NCBI GenBank assembly: GCA_902530745.1
Contig: CACABO010000010.1
Coordinates: 1 to 52,533 of the forward strand
From: an uncultured Alphaproteobacteria bacterium
GTDB taxonomy: Bacteria; Pseudomonadota; Alphaproteobacteria; HIMB59
Direction: 5' to 3'
DNA length: 52,533 nt
Of the stretch, positions 40,706 through 49,245 are shown in pieces. Each line of letters begins with the position of its first letter. Position 1 is the stretch's first letter. The notes beneath the pieces are model-generated. The model had not been told where the DNA came from. It saw nothing but the letters and a program-made list of their open reading frames with translations, and searched no databases. The position numbers and the translations under genes were made by a program.

Positions 40706-42127
40706 TTAATTTGATGCATTTTTTTCAACTCCCAAGAATTTGGTATATTTATCATCAAAGTATAGCTCAATCTTACCTGTAGGACCATTTCTTTGTTTAG
40801 CAACAATTAGTTCGGCTTTATTGAAAACTTCCTCATTTCTATCTTTCCAAGAGTCATGTTTTTTTTGATACGACTCTTGAGTTTCATCAGCTCCCCTAGT
40901 TGGTTCATTTCTTTGCAAGTAATAGCTTTCCCTATATATAAACATTACTACATCTGAGTCTTGTTCAATACTTCCAGACTCTCTTAAATCAGATAGCAAG
41001 GGTCTTTTATCTTCTCTATTTTCTACTTGACGAGAAAGTTGAGAAAGAGAAATTACAGGTAAATCAAATTCTTTAGCTAGTTGTTTTAAATTTCTAGTTA
41101 TCTCTGATAATTCATTAACTCTATTATCCTTATTGCTTTCAGGTTTAATTAATTGAAGATAATCAATTAACACTAGCTTAATATTAAAATTATTTTTATA
41201 TCTTCTTAGTTTAGATCTCAGTTCTGAAACAGTTAAATTAGGACTATCATCAAAAAAAAAGTTTAATTTATTTATTTGTTGATATGTATTGGAAAGCTCA
41301 AGAGAGTCCTTTTCATTGAGCTCACCTTTACGAAGCCTATCACTGGGTATTTTAGATTGTTCTGCTAAAATTCTTAAACCAATTTGCTCAGCTGACATCT
41401 CTAAAGAGAACATCACTACAGAACCTTTATCCTCTTCTTGGGAAAAAAATTTTGCCGCATTAAAACCAATATTTGTAGCTAATGCTGTTTTACCCATAGA
41501 TGGCCTACCCGCAAGAATGATTAAATCAGAATTTTGTAACCCACCTAACATGTTATCTAAATCTCTGAACCCTGAAACAACTCCAGAATACTTACCTTTT
41601 TTTTTAAACGCTCTTTCAACTAATTGAAGAGACCCTTTAGTAACAGATGCAAAGTCTCTAAATTCATAATTGTCTTTTTTTAAATTAGAAAGATCAAACA
41701 ATTTTTTTTCAAGATCTAAAAAAATATCTTTAATACTATTAGATGTCTCAAAAGTAGTTATTTCATTATTTTTATTTTGTGTAATTTTAAATAACTCTCT
41801 TCTCATATATAATTCTTGGAGAGCATCAAGATAATTAGAAAAAATATCATTTGAAAATACGATTTGATCAATTTGATTAGACAATTCTTTATGAGTATTA
41901 GTCTGAATATCAGGTATGTAGTTTTTAATTGTATCTATTGATATATTTTTTTGTGATTTATGAAAATCCTCTAATATATTAAAGATTTTAATATTTTCTG
42001 AATTTGCAAATAAAGTGTTATTCAAATCCTCAAAATGTGTATCTATTAACTCAGGATGTTTGATTAAATAAGCAATTACAATAATTTCAATGTCATTGTC
42101 TTTTAAACTTTCAAAGGTCCTTTGCAT
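40706..42127 (-). CDS. dnaB: Replicative DNA helicase
   Basis: Hexameric 5'-3' helicase at the replication fork. Walker A GRPSMGKT lies at residues 207-214. The RecA-like core also has LVLIDYLQLI (Walker B), SQLSRQVENREDKRPLLSDLRESGSIEQDSD-type motifs and the Arg-containing C-terminal segment AKQRNGPTGK. The N-terminal dimerisation domain occupies about residues 1-150. At 473 residues it is complete, with no intein. It follows rplI by 39 bases and precedes mlaE by 8. Confidence 0.97.
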   Translation of the reverse strand: MQRTFESLKDNDIEIIVIAYLIKHPELIDTHFEDLNNTLFANSENIKIFNILEDFHKSQKNISIDTIKNYIPDIQTNTHKELSNQIDQIVFSNDIFSNYLDALQELYMRRELFKITQNKNNEITTFETSNSIKDIFLDLEKKLFDLSNLKKDNYEFRDFASVTKGSLQLVERAFKKKGKYSGVVSGFRDLDNMLGGLQNSDLIILAGRPSMGKTALATNIGFNAAKFFSQEEDKGSVVMFSLEMSAEQIGLRILAEQSKIPSDRLRKGELNEKDSLELSNTYQQINKLNFFFDDSPNLTVSELRSKLRRYKNNFNIKLVLIDYLQLIKPESNKDNRVNELSEITRNLKQLAKEFDLPVISLSQLSRQVENREDKRPLLSDLRESGSIEQDSDVVMFIYRESYYLQRNEPTRGADETQESYQKKHDSWKDRNEEVFNKAELIVAKQRNGPTGKIELYFDDKYTKFLGVEKNASN

Positions 42128-42166
42128 GAAAGCATAGGTTATTTGTAAATAAGAAAAAATAAAGGC

Positions 42167-42625
42167 CTAGGTGGAGGTTTTAGGGGATAAGATCTCAATA
42201 TTAAGTGAACAATTTACCTCAGGATGTAGATCGATATTAACATTATATTCCCCAGTGGTTTTAATTTTATTACCTAGCTTGACTGATTTCTTTTCAATAT
42301 TTATGTTATTTTCACTAAGAAAAGAAACAATATCAGATACACTCACAGAACCATACAGCTCACCATTTTCTTTAGCAGCTATTTCTTTAGTAAATTTCAA
42401 CTCGTTAATTTTTGATGCAGTATCATTAGCTTGAAATTTATTTTCATCGTCCTTTTTTAAAAGACTTGCTTCTAAATTCTTAAACTCTCTAATATTTTCT
42501 TGTGTAGCAAATTTTGCCTTACCATTAGGTATCAAGTAATTTCTTGCGTATCCATCTTTTACGGATACTAAAGATCCTATCTCCCAATTTTTTTTGAATT
42601 TTTCTAATACAACAACTTTTGGCAT
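42167..42625 (-). CDS. rplI: 50S ribosomal protein L9
   Basis: Structural protein of the 50S L1 stalk base. The N-terminal domain has VKDGYARNYLIPNGKA (residues about 23-38), the family signature. A long connecting helix leads to the C-terminal RNA-binding domain. Length 152 residues is normal. It is third of the rpsF-rpsR-rplI cluster, 3 bases after rpsR. Confidence 0.96.
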   Translation of the reverse strand: MPKVVVLEKFKKNWEIGSLVSVKDGYARNYLIPNGKAKFATQENIREFKNLEASLLKKDDENKFQANDTASKINELKFTKEIAAKENGELYGSVSVSDIVSFLSENNINIEKKSVKLGNKIKTTGEYNVNIDLHPEVNCSLNIEILSPKTST

Positions 42626-42628
42626 AAT

Positions 42629-42817
42629 TTAAATTAAAGAAAGAAACCTTGCTTGTTTAACAGCTTTGGTTATTTTTGTATGGACTGATCTAGACATATT
42701 CGTTACTCTTTGCGGTATAATTTTACCATTATCGTTAATAAATTTTTTTAGAATGTGGGTATGTTTATAGTCTAGTTTCATAATATCCTCGTTAGAAATA
42801 TTTATGTTTTTCTTCAT
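42629..42817 (-). CDS. rpsR: 30S ribosomal protein S18 (short form)
   Basis: Pairs with S6 on the 30S platform. The 62-residue sequence keeps the core (LDYKHTHILKKFINDNGKIIPQRVTNMSRSVHTK, shown in part at residues about 15-48) and RFLSLI. Compared with the usual 75-residue protein, both the Arg-rich N-terminal segment and the C-terminal YTDRH-like tail are missing. It shares one base with rpsF and ends 3 bases before rplI. Confidence 0.92.
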   Translation of the reverse strand: MKKNINISNEDIMKLDYKHTHILKKFINDNGKIIPQRVTNMSRSVHTKITKAVKQARFLSLI

Positions 42818-43146
42818 TAATTATCTTTATTATTTTGAGGAGTGACTTCCTGCATGTCGTTAAAAGATTTGGTAATCAAAAAACGAAGACAGTCACTATT
42901 AAACTTTAAGAAATTATCAAGCCTTTTTGGAAAATCAGAGGGTGATTGAAACCTCATGAACTTAAATGAACCTTTTGAATACTTGTTAATTGATGATTTA
43001 AGGTTTTTGATACCCCAATCTTCTTTATAGCCAATAGATACTTTATTTTCTGAAAAAAATTCATCAATAGAGGTGTTCAAGTTTTTGAGTTGATCATTAG
43101 CTAAGTCAGGTTTTACTATAATTGTTGTTTCATATATGTTAGTCAT
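42817..43146 (-). CDS. rpsF: 30S ribosomal protein S6
   Basis: Platform protein of the 30S subunit, heterodimer with S18. The start YETTIIVKPDL is the family's first strand. The next helix and a strand with YKEDWGIKNLKSSINKYSKGSFKFMRFQS follow the S6 fold. At 109 residues it is normal, with an extended acidic or polar tail. It heads the minus-strand unit that runs through dnaB to purF and diverges from fabD over 32 bases. Confidence 0.95.
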   Translation of the reverse strand: MTNIYETTIIVKPDLANDQLKNLNTSIDEFFSENKVSIGYKEDWGIKNLKSSINKYSKGSFKFMRFQSPSDFPKRLDNFLKFNSDCLRFLITKSFNDMQEVTPQNNKDN

Positions 43147-43166
43147 GTAGAAAGAGTGTCTACAGA

Positions 43167-43172
43167 TATAAT
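43167..43172 (+). promoter_or_regulatory. -10 box of fabD
   Basis: A perfect TATAAT ends six bases before the fabD ATG, in the 32-base gap between divergent rpsF and fabD. Normal spacing would place the transcription start on or next to the ATG. The -35 region is not recognisable. Confidence 0.45.
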
Positions 43173-43178
43173 TTAGCT

Positions 43179-44087
43179 ATGTCAAATAAAAATCTTTCAT
43201 TGTTTTTTACTGGACAGGGATCTCAATTTTCACAAATGGGCTCAGATTTTATTGAAAAATATGACTGGGTTAAAGAACGCTATAACTTAAGTTCAAATTT
43301 ACTAGGTTACGATATAATTAAAGCCCAACACGATCCGAAACTGTTGAATTTAACTCAATATAGTCAACCAATGATATTTGTGTTTAGTTCAATTATTATT
43401 GACCTTTGTAAAAATTACATACATGAAAATTTTTCCAATATAACATTAGCAGGCCATTCTTTGGGTGAGTATTGTGCTCTATATTTTGCTGAGTCACTTA
43501 ACTTTGAAGAAATGCTCCAAGTAGTAAAATTTAGGGGAGAAGCTATGTCTATAGTGTCTGATCCAGAAAAATACTCTATGTATGCAATTTTAAAAAAAGA
43601 GGACCAAGAAATAGATGAAACTTTATTTGGGGAAGGAGTATATATCGCCAATTTAAATTCCAATAGACAATTTGTGATATGTGGCTTTAAAGATATTGTG
43701 AATAAATTTAAAGATCAAAACCCAATTGGTAAATACATTCCACTAAATGTTTCCGCACCTTTTCATTCAGAATTAATGTTAGAGAGTGCAGAAATATTCA
43801 GCAAAAAAATTAAAAATACTTTATTTAAAAGGGTTAATATTGATTTAATATCTAATCATAACTTAATAAATTATAAAAACTTAAATGAAGAAGACTATAG
43901 TAAGCAGTTGTCACTTCAGATACACTCTCCTGTAATGTGGTCTGATACTATTAAAAAAGTTTGTAACAATGATAATCAAACATTTATTGAGATAGGTCCA
44001 AAAAAAACATTACTAAATTTCTTACCAAAAGATTTTGAAGGGGAAAAATACTCGTTTAGTAATATCCAGGATATAAGCATTGTTTAA
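43179..44087 (+). CDS. fabD: Malonyl-CoA-[acyl-carrier-protein] transacylase
   Basis: Loads malonyl groups from CoA to ACP. The GQGSQ motif at residues 12-16 is followed by the active-site Ser94 in GHSLGEYCA, and the general-base His is in APFHSEL. Length of 302 residues is normal. It is the first gene of a fatty-acid cluster, followed by fabG with an 8-base overlap. Confidence 0.96.
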   Translation: MSNKNLSLFFTGQGSQFSQMGSDFIEKYDWVKERYNLSSNLLGYDIIKAQHDPKLLNLTQYSQPMIFVFSSIIIDLCKNYIHENFSNITLAGHSLGEYCALYFAESLNFEEMLQVVKFRGEAMSIVSDPEKYSMYAILKKEDQEIDETLFGEGVYIANLNSNRQFVICGFKDIVNKFKDQNPIGKYIPLNVSAPFHSELMLESAEIFSKKIKNTLFKRVNIDLISNHNLINYKNLNEEDYSKQLSLQIHSPVMWSDTIKKVCNNDNQTFIEIGPKKTLLNFLPKDFEGEKYSFSNIQDISIV

Positions 44088-44790
44088 AGATAAAAATTTA
44101 TTAGTAACTGGTGGCACAGGTTCTATTGGAAGTTCTATATGTAATTATTTTAATAATAATGGTTGCAAAGATATTTATTCAACAACAACGAATCTTAACA
44201 AAGTTAGAGATGATCAAGCTTATATAAAATTTAAAGAAATTAATTTAAATAATATTGAAAATATTAATTTAGATGAGCTTTTCGACATTGATATAGACTT
44301 TCTTGTATTAAACGCAGGTTTAAATAAGGATAATATTTTTTTAAGAATGTCATCTGAGGATTGGAATAGTGTAATAAATGTTAATTTAAATTCTTCTTTT
44401 CATCTCCTAAAGTATTGTGTAAAGAAAATGGTAAAGAAAAAATTTGGTAGGATAGTTTTTATTTCTTCAGTTGTTGCATATACAGGTAATCCCGGTCAAG
44501 CTAATTATACAGCATCAAAAGCTGCCATTTCTGGTCTCGTAAAATCACTTGCTTTAGAATTATCATCAAGGAACATCACAGTTAATAGTATAGCTCCTGG
44601 TTTCATAAGTTCTAATATGACTGATAAATTAAACGATGACCAAAAAAATGCTATTTTAGGGAGAATTCCCATGAAAAAGCTTGGTAATTCTGATGATATA
44701 GCAAAAGCAGTGGGTTTTTTATGCTCTGAAAATGCTAATTATATTACTGGTCAAACTTTACATGTTAACGGTGGCCTAGCATTAATTTAA
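44080..44790 (+). CDS. fabG: 3-oxoacyl-[acyl-carrier-protein] reductase
   Basis: NADPH-dependent SDR reducing 3-oxoacyl-ACP. The cofactor loop GGTGSIGSS (about residues 11-19), NAG motif and catalytic Ser, Tyr and Lys (ISSVVAYTG, then NYTASK) are intact. The ending [20 protein letters not shown] is typical. Length is 236 residues. The start is TTG at 44080 inside the end of fabD, since the first ATG lies too far downstream to include the Rossmann strand. It is directly followed by acpP. Confidence 0.96.
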   Translation: MFKDKNLLVTGGTGSIGSSICNYFNNNGCKDIYSTTTNLNKVRDDQAYIKFKEINLNNIENINLDELFDIDIDFLVLNAGLNKDNIFLRMSSEDWNSVINVNLNSSFHLLKYCVKKMVKKKFGRIVFISSVVAYTGNPGQANYTASKAAISGLVKSLALELSSRNITVNSIAPGFISSNMTDKLNDDQKNAILGRIPMKKLGNSDDIAKAVGFLCSENANYITGQTLHVNGGLALI

Positions 44791-44854
44791 TTATTTGAAT
44801 ATTGATTATAATGTGGTACGAACTTTTAAATTTATTACTAAGAGGTTTAAAAAA

Positions 44855-45091
44855 ATGAGCGATATTGAAGAAAGAGTAAAAAAAATTGTTGTTGAGCATT
44901 TAGGTGTAGAAGAGGCAAAAATTCAAAGTGACTCAAAATTCATAGACGATTTAGGTGCTGACAGTTTAGACACAGTTGAACTTGTTATGGCTTTTGAAGA
45001 AGAATTTGGATGTGAAATACCAGACGATGCAGCAGAAAAAATTGTAACACTAAAAGATGCAGTTACTTATTTATCTGCAAATTCAAATTAA
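44855..45091 (+). CDS. acpP: Acyl carrier protein
   Basis: Small acidic protein carrying acyl chains on a phosphopantetheine arm. The attachment Ser37 lies in the signature [13 protein letters not shown]. The 78-residue protein begins at the ATG at 44855, with an AAGAGG ribosome-binding site nine bases upstream. A frame open further upstream to 44795 adds twenty basic residues not found in ACP and is rejected. It sits between fabG and fabF, as in most proteobacteria. Confidence 0.98.
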   Translation: MSDIEERVKKIVVEHLGVEEAKIQSDSKFIDDLGADSLDTVELVMAFEEEFGCEIPDDAAEKIVTLKDAVTYLSANSN

Positions 45092-45109
45092 TCTTAGATA
45101 TTATATCAA

Positions 45110-46342
45110 TTGAGGCGAGTAGTAGTTACTGGACTTGGAACTATAAACCCTTTAGGTAAAAATGTTTCTACGTCATGGAATTCACTTATAAATTCTAAAA
45201 GTGGTATTTCTAAGATAACTAAATTTGAAGTTGATAATTTTCCTTGTAAGATAGCTGGTTTAATAAACGACTCAGAAATTAATAGTGAAATTGTCTCCAA
45301 TAGAGATCAAAGGAAAATTGATAGATTTATTACTTTAGGATTAATTGCTGCTGCTGAAGCAATAAAAGACTCTGGCTTTTCATCTACAGATGAAAGTTCA
45401 ATTAGATCTGGCGTTATGGTAGGGTCCGGGATAGGTGGGCTGGATACTATTTATAAAAATTCCTCAATTTTAGATAATCAAGGTATTAGAAAAATATCTC
45501 CTTTTTTTATTCCATCCTCTTTAATTAATTTATTATCTGGACATATATCAATATTGTATAATCTTAAAGGTCCTAACTGTTCACCTGTTACAGCATGTGC
45601 AACAGGCACTCATGCAATTGGAGATTCTTTTACAATAATAAAAAATAATAAGGCTGATCTTATGGTATGTGGTGGAGCTGAGGCAGCAATTTGCCCTTTG
45701 GGGATATCTGGATTTTCCGCAGCTAGAGCTCTTTGCGATACCTTTAACGATCAACCAGAAAAAGGTTCAAGACCATGGGATAAAGATAGATCTGGTTTTG
45801 TAATGGGAGAAGGCGCTGGCGTTTTAGTTTTAGAGGAATTGAGTCACGCTCAGAAAAGAAATGCTAAAATTTACGGAGAAGTTAAAGGTTATGGAATGTC
45901 AGGCGATGCATTTCATATTACAAAACCCTCAGAGGATGGTAATGGTGGTTATAGAGCTATGAAGATGGCATTAGAAGAGTCACAACTTAATCCAGATCAA
46001 ATAGAATATGTTAATGCTCACGGAACATCTACTCAAGTTGGGGATATGATAGAATTATCTGCTGTAGAAAGATTGTTTGGGAACAATAAAAATTTATTTA
46101 TGAGTTCAAATAAATCTGCTATTGGACATCTTTTGGGTGCAGCTGGAGCTGTAGAGGCAGTATTTTCTCTTATGTCTATGCAAAAAAAAATATTACCACC
46201 AACACTTAACTTAGAAAACCCAGATACCAAAAGTAATATTAATCTTATACCTCATATGTCCATAACAAAGCCTGTAAAAAATATTATATCAAATTCTTTT
46301 GGTTTTGGAGGAACAAACGCTAGTTTAATCTTTGGTCTTTAA
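45110..46342 (+). CDS. fabF: 3-oxoacyl-[acyl-carrier-protein] synthase II
   Basis: Decarboxylating condensing enzyme extending acyl-ACP. The catalytic triad is Cys163 (TACATGTHA), a His in NAHGTSTQVGD and another in the segment KSAIGHLLGAAGA. Gly-rich NSFGFGGTNAS closes the active site. Length is 410 residues. Start is TTG at 45110, with VVVTGLGT directly after. It overlaps gmk by 11 bases; the mltG and yicC genes usually seen next to fabF and gmk are not present. Confidence 0.97.
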   Translation: MRRVVVTGLGTINPLGKNVSTSWNSLINSKSGISKITKFEVDNFPCKIAGLINDSEINSEIVSNRDQRKIDRFITLGLIAAAEAIKDSGFSSTDESSIRSGVMVGSGIGGLDTIYKNSSILDNQGIRKISPFFIPSSLINLLSGHISILYNLKGPNCSPVTACATGTHAIGDSFTIIKNNKADLMVCGGAEAAICPLGISGFSAARALCDTFNDQPEKGSRPWDKDRSGFVMGEGAGVLVLEELSHAQKRNAKIYGEVKGYGMSGDAFHITKPSEDGNGGYRAMKMALEESQLNPDQIEYVNAHGTSTQVGDMIELSAVERLFGNNKNLFMSSNKSAIGHLLGAAGAVEAVFSLMSMQKKILPPTLNLENPDTKSNINLIPHMSITKPVKNIISNSFGFGGTNASLIFGL

Positions 46343-46952
46343 AAGTAAAAATTTTTGTATTGTTCTATCATCACCTTCAGGTGCTGGAAAAACGTCTATT
46401 TCAAAAATGTTACTAACAAAAGACAAATCACTTTCTTTGTCAATATCTTGTACAACAAGACCTATACGAAAAGGAGAGGTAAATAAAAAAGATTATATCT
46501 TTTTAACTAATGACCAGTTCAATCAATCCAAAAAGAATAATAAATTTTTAGAGTCAGCTGATGTTTTTGGATATAAATACGGAACTTTAAAAGAAAGTGT
46601 TAATAATTTTTTTAATAAAAAAAGAGATGTTTTATTTGATATTGACTGGCAAGGGTATCAGCAATTAAAACAAAGTAATATGGATGTTGTTGGTATATTT
46701 ATATTACCACCTAGTAAAAAAGAATTGATTAACAGACTTAGAATTAGGGGGAGAGATACAAGCAATGAAATGAAAAAAAGAATGAATTTAGTTCAAAATG
46801 AAATTTCTCATTTTCCTGAATATGATTATGTTATAATTAATGATCAATTAAAAGATTGTGTAAATAAGATTAAAAATATAATTGACACTGAAAGATTGAA
46901 AAAATCAAGACTTATCAATCTTACTAATTTCGTAAATAAATTTAGAAATTAA
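46332..46952 (+). CDS. gmk: Guanylate kinase
   Basis: Phosphorylates GMP to GDP with ATP. P-loop SPSGAGKT is at residues 14-21, GMP-binding residues lie in SCTTRPIRKGEVN, and the lid and DIDWQG follow. Length is 206 residues. The start is the third TTG start in this cluster (46332), within fabF; no other start is available upstream of the P-loop strand. The end overlaps the convergent rsmA by 11 bases. Confidence 0.95.
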   Translation: MVFKSKNFCIVLSSPSGAGKTSISKMLLTKDKSLSLSISCTTRPIRKGEVNKKDYIFLTNDQFNQSKKNNKFLESADVFGYKYGTLKESVNNFFNKKRDVLFDIDWQGYQQLKQSNMDVVGIFILPPSKKELINRLRIRGRDTSNEMKKRMNLVQNEISHFPEYDYVIINDQLKDCVNKIKNIIDTERLKKSRLINLTNFVNKFRN

Positions 46953-47679
46953 TTTCTTTAAAAATTTTTATCAACATTTTTAACTCTAAGCTCTCTGCTC
47001 TGATGTCCAAATTTATATTTGAATTTATTTCATATTTTTTTAAAAGATTTTTAAGAGATTTTCTTTTATATGAAAATAAATACCTTTTAAATTTTATAAA
47101 ATTATCAATTTCATTTTTTTTTAATAAACATTTATTTAGTTTTTCAAATTTTAAAACACTTGAGTCAATTTTGGGAATGGGTCTATAACAATTTTTACTA
47201 ACGTGAAACTTTAACTGAATTTTAAAGAAACATTTAACAATTGAATTAATTGAATTAAGTCTATTTTCTAATAGCTTTGCTGCAAATTCTTTTTGAAACA
47301 TTAAAATCATCTCATTTGGAGCATTATCCATTATTGATAGTTTTACTAGGACTTGTGATGAAATGTTATAGGGTAAGTTAGATATTACTAAGTCATAATT
47401 ATCATTAATTTCATGTTTTAAAATATTTTTATTAATAACATTTATAAGTTTGTTGTTTTTAAATTTTTCTTTTAAAATTTTTGTTAAATCTTTATCAATT
47501 TCAATTAATTCTAATTTTTTTGGATTTTTACTGATTATTTTGTCAGTAAGTCTTCCATCTCCAGGTCCTATCTCTAAAATTTTTAGTTTTTTAAAATTAA
47601 TTAAATCTACAATTTTATTTGCAATATTTTCGTCTATTAGAAAATTTTGACCATATTTTTTCTTTAACTTAACATACAT
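46942..47679 (-). CDS. rsmA: 16S rRNA (adenine-1518/1519-N6)-dimethyltransferase
   Basis: KsgA-type SAM enzyme that dimethylates two adenines near the 3' end of 16S rRNA. KKYGQNFLID near the start is the family signature, EIGPGDGRLT (36-45) binds SAM, and SNLPYNISSQ is the catalytic NLPY motif. Length 245 is slightly short. It overlaps pdxA by 16 bases and is the last gene of the lpt-surA-pdxA-rsmA series. Confidence 0.95.
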   Translation of the reverse strand: MYVKLKKKYGQNFLIDENIANKIVDLINFKKLKILEIGPGDGRLTDKIISKNPKKLELIEIDKDLTKILKEKFKNNKLINVINKNILKHEINDNYDLVISNLPYNISSQVLVKLSIMDNAPNEMILMFQKEFAAKLLENRLNSINSIVKCFFKIQLKFHVSKNCYRPIPKIDSSVLKFEKLNKCLLKKNEIDNFIKFKRYLFSYKRKSLKNLLKKYEINSNINLDIRAESLELKMLIKIFKEINF

Positions 47680-48584
47680 GCTAAATACGATGTATTATTT
47701 GATTTTTTTTTAAATATAATATCTTTTGCAGTGCCATGTGCTGGACTTAATCTACGATAGCTTAAACCTAGTGTTAAATTATAACCCCTAAAATTTATAA
47801 TCTTATAAGGAATCAATACTTGGTCATGATAAGTAGATATATACAATGAATTTTTATTATAATTAGTAAAAGCACTATCGGCAGGATATGGACCTAAAAT
47901 ACTTTTATAATTTTTTTTTATGAGTTTTTTTATTTTTGTATCTTCGCTACCAATTGTGCCACTCTCACTACAATGTGGATTGTAACATAAAAAAATTATA
48001 TTCTTAAAATTTAAATTATACATTTTTAATTTTATTAAATTCATAACGTTATTTAACTTTTTATTAATTTTATATTTACTCAAATCTCTAAAAACATCTT
48101 TTAGATTTATATGTGTTGTTAAGGGAATTACTGAAAAATTTTCGCCGTACATTAACATAATAGTTTCACATTTATTTAATTGTCCTAAATATTCAGTGAT
48201 ACCAATAAATTTTAGTTTTTTTTTGAATATGGACTTGTCAATAGGCATTGTAATAAGATCATATTTTGTATTAGATGATAATTGATTAGACAATTTAAGT
48301 TGATTAAGAAGATTTTTATACTTTTCTTTATAAAGATTAGTTACATTAAAAATATTAATGAAGTTTTTTTTATAATCTTTAAAACTAACTGGGTCTAATA
48401 TTTCGTTAATTTTAATATTTGTTTTAAGTCTTTTAAGGTATTTTTCTAATTCTAATTTGTTACCAATAACTATATATTTTACTTTATCTCTTAAATAACT
48501 ATGAGATTTAACAATTATTTCAATATTTATTGAGACAGTATCTCCTAAAAAAACAAACTTTTTTTTTTTACTATTGTTTTTCAT
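47664..48584 (-). CDS. pdxA: PdxA-like protein (4-hydroxythreonine-4-phosphate dehydrogenase), diverged
   Basis: PdxA catalyses an oxidation in pyridoxal 5'-phosphate synthesis. This 306-residue version keeps the three metal-binding His (in TTHINLKDV, NPHCSESG and YHDQ), GPYPADSAF and LSPAHGTA. But the N-terminal GDPAGIGPE block reads GDTVSINIE, the GHTE substrate motif reads GITE, and the C-terminus stops soon after HGTA. Start chosen at 48584; an upstream Met at 48605 would lengthen it by 7. It overlaps surA and rsmA. Function may be altered. Confidence 0.8.
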   Translation of the reverse strand: MKNNSKKKKFVFLGDTVSINIEIIVKSHSYLRDKVKYIVIGNKLELEKYLKRLKTNIKINEILDPVSFKDYKKNFINIFNVTNLYKEKYKNLLNQLKLSNQLSSNTKYDLITMPIDKSIFKKKLKFIGITEYLGQLNKCETIMLMYGENFSVIPLTTHINLKDVFRDLSKYKINKKLNNVMNLIKLKMYNLNFKNIIFLCYNPHCSESGTIGSEDTKIKKLIKKNYKSILGPYPADSAFTNYNKNSLYISTYHDQVLIPYKIINFRGYNLTLGLSYRRLSPAHGTAKDIIFKKKSNNTSYLACMLS

Positions 48585-49245
48585 AGACAAATTTTTTGAA
48601 ATCATCTGCAGTTTTTATGTCAATATAATTCAATATATTTTGTTCAAAGACTTTATTCGTTCTAGAGTCAACGCATACATTATATGTCTCATTATCAATT
48701 ATAACTTCGTACTTTTTATCTTTTTTCTTTAGATTTGCGTAAAAATTATTTAAAAAATCAATGTTTCCTTTAAGGTCTATGACTTTTAAAATAGTTAAGC
48801 AATTATTTTTGCTGATTGGTAATTCAATTTTTTCAAATGAGTTAAATATGTTTTTTAAATCTTCAATATTGAATTTCGTATCATAAAATTCGTATATAAA
48901 TTCATTTTTAATTTTATAATACCTAATAAAATCTCTCACTATTTGTATATCCATTATTTCACCATTAAATTCTTCATTTAATATTTCATCAATTTTTTTG
49001 AGAAAAAGAGGGTTATTTTTTTTGAAATTATCTATAAATTTTTTTATAACAACAATATTTTTAATAGCCTCAAACTCATTTTGTGTTTCACCAAAATTTT
49101 CAAAGTAAACTTGATTGTAATAATCAAGATCAATTTCTGTAATAATTATCTCATTCTTGTCGTAGACTATGTTTGAGTATAAATTTATGGGAAATAAACA
49201 AAATAAACAAAATACAATAATCTTTCGTATAGTTTTATAAACCAT
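48571..49245 (-). CDS. Short SurA-position periplasmic protein
   Basis: Lies where surA is conserved, between lptD and pdxA. It has a signal peptide (residues about 5-24) and a beginning that matches the SurA N-terminal chaperone domain: a strand with DKNEIIITEIDLDYY, followed by helices. At 224 residues it is about half the length of standard SurA, and no parvulin-type prolyl-isomerase motif is visible. A role as outer-membrane-protein chaperone is inferred from position. It overlaps lptD by 11 bases and pdxA by 14. Confidence 0.65.
   Translation of the reverse strand: MVYKTIRKIIVFCLFCLFPINLYSNIVYDKNEIIITEIDLDYYNQVYFENFGETQNEFEAIKNIVVIKKFIDNFKKNNPLFLKKIDEILNEEFNGEIMDIQIVRDFIRYYKIKNEFIYEFYDTKFNIEDLKNIFNSFEKIELPISKNNCLTILKVIDLKGNIDFLNNFYANLKKKDKKYEVIIDNETYNVCVDSRTNKVFEQNILNYIDIKTADDFKKFVYEKQ

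Noticed and set aside
44795-44854. Upstream extension of acpP by 20 codons
   Set aside because: The extra residues are basic and absent from the ACP family, and the AAGAGG site points to the ATG at 44855.
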